Source: Endomychus coccineus (Eukaryota > Arthropoda > Insecta > Coleoptera > Endomychidae). From it: a stretch of DNA of 64,000 bases. Under the pieces are notes generated by a model. The model saw only the letters and a program-made list of their open reading frames with translations. It was not told where the DNA came from and did no database searches. Shown here piece by piece: positions 55,856-64,000 of this stretch (position 1 is its first letter; each line of letters opens with the position of its first letter). Both the position numbers and the translations under genes were made by a program. Where the stretch lies: positions 6,882,001-6,946,000 of the forward strand of contig OY294070.1 in assembly GCA_958510875.1 (NCBI GenBank), given 5' to 3'.

Positions 55856-57148
55856 CTAGAGTATTATGATCAAAATTAATAAGTTTTCCTCTACGTTTAC
55901 AGGTAATGAATAGGCACTTTCAAAGAAATTCCCGAAGGCATTCACAATCGATTGCGGATCAGTATACGATTCCCCTCCATAAACCATTTTACCAGGAATT
56001 CTTGAAGTTCTATTTTTATTATTGACAAATGCCCAGAAATTGTTCGGATCCTCTTTCAACTTGATTTCTACATTCTGTAAATACGATGCATATGCTTCTT
56101 TTAGTTTTTGTTTGATATCAGCCCTTAGCCTACTGAATTCCTGATGAAAATAAAAATTTCCTGTGTTTTTGAACTTTCTATGTAGCTTGGACTTTTCTTT
56201 AATAAGCTTTATAACCTCGCTTGGATACCATACTGGATATTTATGTCTAAAATTTTTGGAAAGTGGAATGTGTGTGTTCATGATTTCATAAAACCTATTA
56301 TAAAAACTTTCCACAGCAACGTTAATTTCAGTAAAGTTTTCTAAAAAGTCCCAATTACTATATAAGAAATCATTGTATAAAGAGCGATAGTCTGCTCTTT
56401 TAAAATTGTATTTTCTGTTGTTAATATTTGTACTGAAATTACGCCTTTTTGAAGTGAATCCAATGAGCTCAATGGAAAGAGATGGGTGATAGAGATCTTC
56501 ATTTACTAATGGTAAAAAGTCACGGGTTACTGCACAATCGACATTACTCATTACAAGATCTAGCAATTTATCGTAGTTGTTTAAAATGTTGTTATATTGT
56601 TTCATATTAAAGAAGGCCAGCAAATTTGAGATTGTACGAGTTTTCCTATCTTCCAAATTATTATCAATAAAATTTGTACAATTAAAGTCTCCCAAAAATA
56701 ATACTTTATCCGAATTGATTACATCCCAACCTTCTAAAGCTTCAAAAAAATTATCGTATTCATCTAGTGACAAAGATGGTGGAATGTAAACAATTGCTAC
56801 AAAAAAAGACCAGGATGTTACAAAACACTTGCACACCAAGAAGTCTATTTTGGGAAAATTATCTTCAAACTGGGAAGTATCAATAACTTCGGATTTGATA
56901 CTGATGTCGATAGCGAGCAAAACACCCCCACCACAGGTCCATTCCAACTGACCGAGTTTTCGATCGCTCCGATAGACTTCGTAGTTATCGGGAAAGAGTT
57001 CACTAGAGTTAACATCGGACTTCAACCACGTTTCACTAAGTGCAATAATATTATATTCACGATCACTCACGTTGGGATAAAATTCATCTATTTTGCTATT
57101 GAGTCCTCTGACATTTTGGTAATAAATATAGATCGCATCAATTTTCAC
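55856..57148 (-). CDS. LINE ORF2, 5' part: AP-like endonuclease
   Basis: The open frame contains the endonuclease motifs in order: IYYQNVRGLNSK, ALSETWLKSD (catalytic Glu), YEVYRSDR, GGGVLLAID, FLGDFNC (Asp/Asn), and a YHPSLSIEL box where other families have SDHxP. After the domain comes the EN-RT linker (PVWYPSEVIKLIKEKSKLHR, FWAFVNNKNR). No ATG lies near the start; the first in-frame codons after ORF1 are LKAPNSVKID, so initiation by frameshift or re-initiation is implied. The frame closes early at 55856 because of a one-base shift near 55895; the true reading continues NTLVDISCETITETEILEAG. Confidence 0.85.
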   Translation of the reverse strand: MKIDAIYIYYQNVRGLNSKIDEFYPNVSDREYNIIALSETWLKSDVNSSELFPDNYEVYRSDRKLGQLEWTCGGGVLLAIDISIKSEVIDTSQFEDNFPKIDFLVCKCFVTSWSFFVAIVYIPPSLSLDEYDNFFEALEGWDVINSDKVLFLGDFNCTNFIDNNLEDRKTRTISNLLAFFNMKQYNNILNNYDKLLDLVMSNVDCAVTRDFLPLVNEDLYHPSLSIELIGFTSKRRNFSTNINNRKYNFKRADYRSLYNDFLYSNWDFLENFTEINVAVESFYNRFYEIMNTHIPLSKNFRHKYPVWYPSEVIKLIKEKSKLHRKFKNTGNFYFHQEFSRLRADIKQKLKEAYASYLQNVEIKLKEDPNNFWAFVNNKNRTSRIPGKMVYGGESYTDPQSIVNAFGNFFESAYSLPVNVEENLLILIIIL

Positions 57149-57162
57149 ACTGTTGGGCGCTT

Positions 57163-57903
57163 TCAGTTTAAAGAGACAACTCTTGGTATGTTATTGAAAT
57201 ATTTAATTCGACAGTTAGTATCTCCGGAGTCAATTTTATTTATTAATTCTTGTTTCACTTTTTTATAGTATTCAATTTGTCTCCTAGTACGGTCAGCCGA
57301 AATATTAATATTTTTTAACTCAGGTTTTGTTTTAATTTTCTTTGAATTTCTCAAAATTCTCCCAGCTGTATCTTCATTCTGAACAGTTATTTTGATAGGG
57401 CGAATTTTCGAATCACAGAAAGTACCAATTCTAAACATTTTCATATTAATGTTTGCTAACTCCGGTGAAATTGTATTTAAAATTCCAGAAACAGCGTTTT
57501 TATCAGCTTCTACTTGATGAACTGATGAATTATGTTGATCAGGCTCCGAAACATTAAATATCATTATATTATTCTTGCGTTTCTGTCTTTCAGATATTTC
57601 AGAAATTATTTCCTCAAAGTCCACTCCAGGTGAGGTTGAAGCCAATGCGTTCTCATCTTTTAATTCCTTGATATCCTGCTGCAGTTTCATGATGAGAGCT
57701 TTCAGGTCCTTCAGATCGTTACCAATACCTCTACAGCCAATACAGGTCCAATCATAGCCTTTATTAGCATTTAAGGTACGTACTTCATTTGTCGTGATAT
57801 CTACACAGGAATGCTTGTACTTGTCTTTACAAACACTACATGTGACCATAAGATGACCTTCAGACGCTTGATTACAGCATTTGCAAATTACTCGAGGAGG
57901 CAT
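57163..57903 (-). CDS. LINE ORF1: PHD-finger, coiled-coil, RRM-like nucleic-acid chaperone
   Basis: 246 residues. The ATG at 57903 opens MPPRVICKCCNQ. Residues about 8-57 form a PHD-type C4HC3 finger (CKCC, CSVC, HSCV, CIGC). A short coiled coil follows (DLKALIMKLQQDIKELKDEN, about 64-85), then an RRM-like part with RQKRKNNIMIFNV (about 108-120) and KITVQNEDTAGRIL. This layout is known from ORF1 proteins of Jockey-superfamily elements, which package the RNA. The frame ends at TGA 57165-57163, immediately after the heptamer TTTAAAC. ORF2 is open in the -1 frame across this point. Confidence 0.85.
   Translation of the reverse strand: MPPRVICKCCNQASEGHLMVTCSVCKDKYKHSCVDITTNEVRTLNANKGYDWTCIGCRGIGNDLKDLKALIMKLQQDIKELKDENALASTSPGVDFEEIISEISERQKRKNNIMIFNVSEPDQHNSSVHQVEADKNAVSGILNTISPELANINMKMFRIGTFCDSKIRPIKITVQNEDTAGRILRNSKKIKTKPELKNINISADRTRRQIEYYKKVKQELINKIDSGDTNCRIKYFNNIPRVVSLN
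57166..57172 (-). promoter_or_regulatory. Putative -1 ribosomal frameshift heptamer
   Basis: On the minus strand, codons T-TTA-AAC form the slippery heptamer TTTAAAC directly before the ORF1 stop TGA. A one-base slip back yields CTG AAA GCG, which is the ORF2 frame. Confidence 0.45.
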
Positions 57904-57960
57904 ATTTTTAGTATTTACTAATTAATAATATGCAGGAATTCGATATATTGATACGCCCCT

Positions 57961-58169
57961 GGTAAGTTCCTAGTCAAGATTGATGAGGAGATTTGGAAAT
58001 ATTGTTGAGGTTATATGCGATATTTAACTAACAATATCCAGTAAATCAGCTTCAGATCTACTTGCAAATAATCACAATGCTGGATGAAGCGTATATAAAT
58101 ACCTTAGTAGTTATAAAACTAATAATTCCAAGACATTTACACCAAAATTAATAACTCAGATAACTCATG
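57961..58169. other. Spacer between two LINEs
   Basis: AT-rich, without motif. May include the 5' leader of the intact LINE or the 3' UTR of the older one; the boundary was not determined. Confidence 0.35.
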
Positions 58170-59070
58170 CAACTTAAACTTGTTTACCGAGACAGTGCCG
58201 AGTTGCGACAACTGATGATCGAATAGAACACCTGAAGCTAACAACACAACATTTACTAATATTTAGACTCAATTTATTGTTGGTGCACCAATCAAAAATA
58301 TTGTCCAGATCATTTTGTAGCTCATAGCAGTCATCTATGGTCTTTAATTCTAGAACTATTTTCAAGTCATCAGCAAAAATTAGTTTCAAGCCAATTATGG
58401 CTTCAGCGAAATCATTAATTAATAACATGAACAGTAGAAGACCAAGGTTTGGGGTTTGAGGCTCACCGGATTTGGCGATAAATGAATTTGATCTTTGACC
58501 GTGATACTGCACAAACTGCGATCTACTGGTGAGGTATGAGCAAAAAAAAATGCTACTCAGGAGGTACCTACTAACCCAATGGATTTGAGTTTGCCTAGAA
58601 GAATGGTGTGATCAAGTTTATCAAAGGCCTTCGCAAAATCTGTATATAATATGTCAACCTGTCCATGGTTGTCAAGAACAGCAAGCAATGTACGCGTTCA
58701 AACAAGTAAAATTCGTAACCTTTGGACAAATCCATGTTGGTATGGTGATATCATATGTGAGAAACTACTATAAATGGGTTGATACAGACACATCTCAAAG
58801 ACCTTAGCTAAGTTAGACAATATCGCAATTGGACGGTAATTGAGTTTAATGCCAACATCACCAGATTTGTGAACGGGAATAATCTTTGCTTCTTTCCAAA
58901 CTTTAGGGAATTTATTGGATTTCAAACTGAGATTGAACAAAATCTGTAATGGGACACAGAAGCGCAATCTTTTATTAAGAAGCTTGGTATTTGATCATGT
59001 CTATAGGTGTGTTTATTCTTAAGGTTTTTAATAGCAGTTACAATTTCTGATTGACTTATCTATACAATAT
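58170..59070 (-). pseudogene. LINE reverse transcriptase fragment (minus), second family
   Basis: Read from 58967: PLQILFNLSLKSNKFPKVWK, IIPVHKSGDVGIKLNYRPIA, SNLAKVFEMCLYQPI, SPYQHGF. A break around 58560-58700 follows, with YTDFAKAFDKLDHTIL-like traces. Then the frame 58512-58174 has AKSGEPQTPNLGLLLFMLLIND and LIFADDLKIVLELKT with the FADD box intact, and NKLSLNISKC. It is related to the intact neighbour but distinct. Several shifts are present. Confidence 0.8.
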
Positions 59071-60448
59071 TTAAAAATGATGAGTTCATGTTGTACAAAT
59101 CTGAAATATTGCTGAAATATACAGATTGTACCATTTAAAGAAGTGAACTTGTGGTTTTGTGACTGGAAATGCAATCGGAAGTGTTTTTACAATAGACGGA
59201 AGTATCAGTTTTTACTGTTCCTAACTGACAAATTTGACATTTGTCAAACAGTCTTCAAGATAATGTATTGTCAAAACTTCGCGAGACATCCACCTCTGTA
59301 TATAACATTTTGCAACTTTTAATCAATACCTGAATTACTATCATTATCCGTTTAATCAAGTTCGATTTAATAGATTAGAAATGCATCAAGCCTACTGCTC
59401 TGTCGGTAATTGAAAGAACTCACTATGTACAACCATTAATTAGAGGAAACTACCTATTATTTACAGCTAAACAATACCGATAAGCCCTATGAATATCACA
59501 TACAGTAAGCCGCACTTTGTCAATCACCGCAACCACCTGAAAATGGCTTCCCTCAAAGCCACCGCCATCTTTGTCCTGTATATGTTTCCGGTGAAATATG
59601 AAGTACCCTTATTTATATAGTTTCCATAACATTTAAATGGAGCTTTCGTATACATTCTTAAAACACTACATGATGAGCTTCATCGGATAATTGTACAGAA
59701 TGGTCTGCCGATATTAATGCATTAATTCTAACGTTTATAGGCTCTCAACTTGGCGAAGTAATTGAATAGTGAAATGTATAAATTAACATAAATTTGGTTC
59801 TTGCGAATTTTCCCGATTTCAACTCTTTTTATTTCTACCACTATTCGTAGTGTGAGGGGAGTACATTGAATGAATTGCTCTGTGATATCATGAAAGTAAA
59901 CTTATTTCTCTATGGATGATGTTGACAGTTTACATGAACAAAATATAAATGATATAAATATTATAATTAAATGATCAATTTTGATCAAGTAGCAATGAAG
60001 AACAAGGTACAACATGTATGTAAATCGTAAAAGCTATAGTGAGGAAGAATTTCCATTACGTGTTATTAATAATATTTTTTTTGACCCCTAGTTCAATTAG
60101 TATTGTGTACTAACTATACTTGACGTCATCTGGTAATCATACGCGGAAAAAGGTACTGCCCTTTATCGCTAACAGATAGCGCAAGTAGTACTTTCGAATG
60201 TACAGTAACAATCGAACATTCGTGAATAACGTCGTTGTTTCGGGGAAATTCTGATGTATTCCACTCTCTTCGAGAGACTAGCGGTGCGACCGCGAGTCAG
60301 TCCGCCTAGAGAAGGCGAACGAAGTGAAACCCTGCGTTGGGAATTGAAGTAGTGCGTAACTCCTTGAAACGTATTTGTGCGTGCTTAAAAGACATCTTCG
60401 TAACAGTATTTTGATTTGGCTTGTTTTTTTTGTGTGTGATTTACTAAT
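59071..60448. other. No recognisable gene; probable 5' region of hAT gene at its end
   Basis: AT-rich to about 60180. From 60190 to 60448 the base composition is more even and leads without a clear break into the hAT reading frame, so it may be its 5' UTR. No promoter can be identified. Confidence 0.35.
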
Positions 60449-61699
60449 ATGGAAAAGAAGCGAAAAGTAGACAGTGAATGCAGAACATTCACAGATCAAT
60501 GGAACTTTCAATATTTCCTAATTGAGTCCAGTAAGAACTGAAGGCACTATGTTTGATTTGCAATGAAACCATATAATAGTCGTTCTCAAAGAATATAACA
60601 TCAAACGTCGTTTAAAATGAAAAATTTTCGAATTTACTCAAAATATTTATGAAGTTTGCGGACAGTAAAATGTGAAGCTTTGAAGCGCGGATTGAAATCG
60701 CAGCAATCTTTGATACGAAACTCAATACTGGTACAAGAGGCTGCAACTCGTGCCAGCTTTCTTGTTGCTCTTGAAATTGCGAAACGTGGAAAACCATTCA
60801 CCGGTGGAGAAATGATTAAAGAATGAGTAATTGCAGTAACCGAAGAAATGTGCCCCGAAAAGGTAAATTTATTTAAAACTGTCAGTTTGTCAGCAAACAC
60901 CTTGAATCGGAGGGTGGAAGACATCGCAGAAAATATGTCTCAACTGTCTGACAAAAATGGACATCTTGAGCAGTTTTCTCTGACCTTGGATGAGCAGTCA
61001 ACGGATGTGTCAGATACTGCTTAGGTTTTGATTTTTATTCGAGGAGTAGATAAAAGGTTATGAAGTGTATGAAGAACTTCTTGATATTGATAGTATTCAC
61101 GGCACGACTACTGGGGAAGATATTTTTAAGGGAGTTGAAAATGCCATTAATAAAAAGAACCTTCCATGGAAAATCTATCACTTACTGATGAATGCAAAAG
61201 CATGAGTGGTAAAAATAAAGTAGTGGTTGCTCTTGTGTCAAAGGCTGTAGGAAATGATGGTGATTCAAAACCATTAGTCTTACATGGTATCATTCATCAA
61301 CAGTCCTTGTGCGGGAAATGTTGGATATGTCTGAAGTTCTAAAACCAGTCATATCAGTCGTTAATTTCATCAGATCTCTGGACTCAATCACCAACAATTT
61401 CACGAGTTTATTGAAGAAAAAAATTACCTACCATATCATACTGCCGTACGCTGGCTTAGTTGCCGAAAAGTCCTTGGGAGCTTTTTTGAACTTCGAGCGG
61501 TGATCGAAATTTTTTTCAAAATAGCAAATAGCTGTGGAAGTTAGCATTCTATGTCGATTTGACAAAACGTATGAACGAACTGAATTTGAAATTGCAAGGA
61601 GAAAACCAGCTTCTCCCTGATTTATACACTAATATCAAATCGTTCCGCCAGAAAATAATACTAGTTATGATTGAAAATTATGTAAAAAATGTTTCACAC
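60449..61699 (+). pseudogene. hAT-family transposase-like gene (GTF2IRD2/ZMYM-like), N-terminal two thirds
   Basis: ATG at 60449 opens MEKKRKVDSECRTFTDQWNF. Broken frames then give ATRASFLVALEIAKRGKPFT, EMCPEKVNLFKTVSLSANTL and LTLDEQSTDVSDTA (first catalytic Asp region). They continue LIFIRGVD, GKNKVVVALVSKAVGN, HGIIHQQSLCGK, VVNFIRS and LTKRMNELNLKLQGENQLL. This order is that of the hAT-derived proteins annotated in many insects as general transcription factor II-I repeat domain-containing protein 2-like. At least five stops or shifts make it a pseudogene. It is cut at 61699 by a Mutator-like element and resumes at 63634. Confidence 0.8.
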
Positions 61700-61905
61700 C
61701 GTAGGAGACCACAATGTCCAAACCGTAATGTCCACCAATTTTTATGTCCACCTAATTCCATGTCCAAATTATTAATAAAATTGATTCCATTTTCCATTTT
61801 ATTTCAAATTTAAATTGACGAGTTCCTTGTTCACGACCTGTCATTCATTTGGTTATTTCCTTGGTTACCTCCTGTTATTCAGTCGCGTCAAAATTATCTG
61901 CAAAA

Positions 61906-62529
61906 ATGTCTGAGAATTCGGAATACAATACAGTTGAGGTCATTCCAACAAGAAAGGGAGGTCTGTTCCTGAACATTGACAACTATTTGTACACAAAAAA
62001 GGACGAAAAAGGTGGCAAAATTTATTGGACGTGCCGAAGACGTTCCGAATGCTCTGCTCTGGCTCGGACAACAGGCGTTGGCGGCAACATCATTGTTCTG
62101 CAAGGTCCAAACGAGTCCGGTCACCCAAATCACGCACCCAACCCTGCCGAAGTGGACGCTGAAAAAAAGTTAAATTCGCTCAAACGGACCGCTGAAGAGC
62201 ATCCAGAGGCTCCACCGGTACAGGTTCTGCGGGGTCTGCAGGGCACGTCTGATGCTGTTCTTGCAAGACTGCCAGATCGCGACAATATTAGAAGAGCAAT
62301 CAAGCGAGTACGAACACGCAATTTCCCAACCAATCCAACCAACCTTGAAGACCTTGCTGAAATTCCGGACGAATACAAGTTAACACGAGCCGGTGAATCC
62401 TTCTTCTTGTATGACTCATACGACGATGACGTGGATGAGGAGGTCGGTCGAATCATAATATTTGCAACGAAGCAAAACCTGACAAAGTTAATGCAAAGTC
62501 ATTACTGGTATCTGGACGGAACTTTTAAG
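61906..62529 (+). CDS. MULE transposase, exon 1 (FLYWCH finger)
   Basis: 208 codons from ATG 61906 (context AAAAATGTC). Residues about 15-75 form a FLYWCH-type zinc finger: LFLNIDNYLYTKKD, KIYWTCRRRSECSAL and the GHPNHAP histidines. Next is LARLPDRDNIRRAIKRVRTR, usual before the MULE core. The exon ends in IIIFATKQNLTKLM and HYWYLDGTFK, which supplies the first catalytic Asp. The donor is AAG-GTTTGT. No stop or shift is present. Confidence 0.88.
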
Positions 62530-62606
62530 GTTTGTAAGCTTCTTTCGACTTTTCGACTTCTTCGACTTCTTCTTCGACTTTCTCTCACGGTTTTTTCAAC
62601 TTCCAG
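62530..62606 (+). other. 77-nt intron in MULE gene
   Basis: GTTTGT donor, a (TTCGACTTC)n-like pyrimidine-rich body, and acceptor CTTCCAG. Removing it joins GGA-ACT-TTT-AAG to GTT-GTG-CCG in frame and restores the LDGTFK-VVPTLFFQLF motif. Confidence 0.85.
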
Positions 62607-63482
62607 GTTGTGCCGACTCTGTTTTTTCAACTTTTCACCATATTGGGATCCTTTTCTCAAATTACTTCTGGCGTTGAACAAAGTGTTGCTTTGCCCCTCG
62701 TATACGCTCTCATGACAAATAAAGCGCAGGCAGCATATGAAAAAGTTCTGGAGGTCGTCAAGAGCGAATGTGAGCTGATGCGGATTAGAACTTCTCTCCC
62801 TCAGAAAACTATGACTGATTTTGAGTTGGCCATAATCAACGCGATCTCGGAGCAGATCGGTGAAGCCAATGTGACCACATGTCTCTTCCACTTATCCCAG
62901 AGCGTTTATCGGCATGTGCAAAGCGAAAAATTGGCTGTGGCCTACAATGAGAACGAGGAGATCAGGAATGCAGCACACATGCTGTGTGCTCTGACGTTCG
63001 TTCCCGTGGATCACGTCGTGGAACACTTTGATTTAATGCTCGACGAAGTTCCAGAAGAGTTCCTGCCTGTCGCCGAATACTTCGAGGTCAACTACGTTCG
63101 CGGTGTTAAAGCCCGAGGAAGAAGACGTGCCAAGCCACCCCGCTACCATCCAAAGTTGTGGAACCAGTACAACGCTGTTCTACAACGGTTTCAGCGAACC
63201 AACAACCTGTCGGAAGGGTGGCACAACAGGTTCCAGAAGGTCGTAGGACGAAGCCACCCTGGTCTATTCGCCTTCTTCAAGGAGGTCCAGAAGGAGCAAG
63301 GCGACACAGAGACCATGTTGCAACAGCTGAACCTGGGGCAGCCCATACGAAAGAAGAAAAGCAAGGCCTCAATGCAAAATGAAGACCGCATCTATAACAT
63401 TGTCAATACGTATCAAGAACATCTCGACGGGGGTTCAATTTTGAAATATCTACGTACCCTTGGAAATTACATAAATATGTAA
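62607..63482 (+). CDS. MULE transposase, exon 2 (catalytic core)
   Basis: 291 codons to TAA. It contains VVPTLFFQLFTI, VALPLVYALMTNKAQAAYEK, MTDFELAIINA (second catalytic Asp), and the CLFHLSQSVYRH zinc-like C-x2-H segment. The RTNNLSEGWHNRF box gives the catalytic Glu. The C-terminus is Lys/Arg-rich (GQPIRKKKSKASMQNEDRIY). With exon 1 the protein is 499 residues, a normal length for animal MULE transposases. All three acidic residues are present, so it may be active. Confidence 0.9.
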   Translation, partial: VVPTLFFQLFTILGSFSQITSGVEQSVALPLVYALMTNKAQAAYEKVLEVVKSECELMRIRTSLPQKTMTDFELAIINAISEQIGEANVTTCLFHLSQSVYRHVQSEKLAVAYNENEEIRNAAHMLCALTFVPVDHVVEHFDLMLDEVPEEFLPVAEYFEVNYVRGVKARGRRRAKPPRYHPKLWNQYNAVLQRFQRTNNLSEGWHNRFQKVVGRSHPGLFAFFKEVQKEQGDTETMLQQLNLGQPIRKKKSKASMQNEDRIYNIVNTYQEHLDGGSILKYLRTLGNYINM

Positions 63483-63633
63483 CAAAACAATATGTTATTG
63501 GATATCATATTTATTGGACATAAAATACTGGTGGACATTATTTCTGGTGGACATTATTCCTTGGACATTACGGCTTGGACATTACGGTTTGGACATTACG
63601 GTTTGGACATTGCGGTCCCCAATCGTTTCACAC

Positions 63634-64000
63634 ATTTTAAAACATGTGAAATATTCAGCCACACTACTGAGACTGAGTTACCCGTCGATTTTGCAATCGA
63701 AGCTTTCTTTGAGTGCTTTGAAGACAAATTTTGATACTCGTTTTCCAGACTTTGATGTCATTGCGAATGAAATTAAGATTCTTCAAAATCCTTTTGATAC
63801 TGACATTGAAACCATAGCCCCGGAACTTCAAATGTAAATTATCAATTTACAGTGTAATGATATAATTAAGAACAAATATCAAAACTGATCTTTGTTGGAA
63901 TATTTTATAAGAGTATTTCACTGGTACAATATAATAATTTCCATAAATTTGCTCGTGGGCTGTTTTCTGTTTTTGGTACTTCTTACTTGTGTGAGAAAAC
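63634..64000 (+). pseudogene. hAT-family transposase-like gene, C-terminal part (runs off window)
   Basis: It resumes directly after the second GTTTCACAC. The frame gives TNFDTRFPDFDVIANEIKIL, NPFDTDIETIAPELQM, NLQCNDIIKNKYQN, then after shifts NLLVGCFLFL / HKFARGLFSVFGTSYLCEK. This is the hAT dimerisation domain (PFDVDI---PEELQMELIDLQCD---K; LFGSTYVCEQ-FS). The end lies beyond the window. Confidence 0.8.

Larger units (their letters stand above)
54115..57960 (-). mobile_element. Nearly complete non-LTR retrotransposon (CR1/Jockey group)
   Basis: About 3.8 kb, read on the minus strand. There is a short 5' leader, ORF1 (57903-57163), ORF2 (57160-54315, one frameshift near 55895) and a 3' UTR. 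The 3' UTR has an (AAAAT)n-like stretch near 54300 and ends CAATAAACGCTATTATTATTAAACGC, a duplicated CGCTATTATTAT terminus near 54120-54150. There is no poly(A) tail, fitting a CR1-like microsatellite end. Long open frames with one shift indicate a young copy beside old fragments. Confidence 0.85.
61700..63624 (+). mobile_element. Mutator-like transposon, 1.93 kb, apparently intact, 9-bp target duplication
   Basis: Flanked by direct repeats GTTTCACAC (61691-61699 and 63625-63633). Terminal inverted repeats: the left GGAGACCACAATGTCCAAACCGTAATGTCC (from 61704) pairs with the right GGACATTACGGTTTGGACATTGCGGTCCCC. The outermost four bases of the two ends do not match. Subterminal GGACAT motifs occur four times at the left (61714-61765, inverted) and seven times at the right (63516-63610), spaced 14-16 bp. 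The single gene has an intron and complete frames. Confidence 0.9.

Noticed and set aside
62530..62606. Frameshift or stop breaking the MULE transposase
   Set aside because: The segment has GT...AG borders and a pyrimidine-rich body, and its removal restores the conserved DGTF motif in frame, so it is an intron.

Overview
This window looks like a gene-poor, repeat-dense piece of an insect chromosome. The evidence is AT-rich DNA, introns and poly(A) tails rather than operons, arrays of the insect telomere motif TTAGG, and transposons typical of arthropods (Penelope-like, Jockey/R1/I-type LINEs, Tc1, hAT, Mutator-like). I see no rRNA, no tRNA, and no host gene that can be named with confidence. 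Almost every recognisable reading frame belongs to a mobile element, and most are decayed. The species cannot be fixed from the sequence.

Layout. 1-7.7 kb: mostly unrecognised DNA with small LINE scraps. 7.8-9.7 kb: a Penelope-like element (PLE family A) with a hammerhead-like 3' end. 10.6-25.5 kb: LINE scraps, a large foldback MITE, a Mutator-like transposase relic, a Ty3/gypsy RT scrap, a duplicated dispersed repeat and a hAT remnant. 25.6-27.9 kb: a DNA element with about 400-bp terminal inverted repeats (TIRs) and a Cys-rich protein, inserted inside a PLE 3' end. 28-33.2 kb: PLE families D, E and B, including a 630-bp palindrome. 33.6-38 kb: RNase H-bearing LINE pieces and a second PLE-A. 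38.7-41.8 kb: a hAT MITE and a PLE-C that is interrupted by a PLE-E with an 11-bp target duplication. 42.9-47.8 kb: a telomere-like zone of TTAGG arrays interleaved with poly(A)-tailed retroelement units and an R1-type LINE tail. 48.8-50.2 kb: a decayed Tc1 element with well-kept ends. 51.2-59.1 kb: a LINE cluster containing one nearly intact element (54.1-58.0 kb). 60.4-64 kb: a decayed hAT transposase gene split by an apparently intact two-exon Mutator-like transposon with a 9-bp target duplication.

The clearest biological theme is the PLE 3' ends. Families A, B, D and E each end in a sequence with hammerhead ribozyme organisation: a CUGANGA box, stem II, GAAA, a short self-complementary stem III, and a matching stem I. 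Two copies of the E family and the B copy look structurally complete. The second theme is a TTAGG zone colonised by non-LTR retroelements, either an old telomere end or an interstitial insertion.
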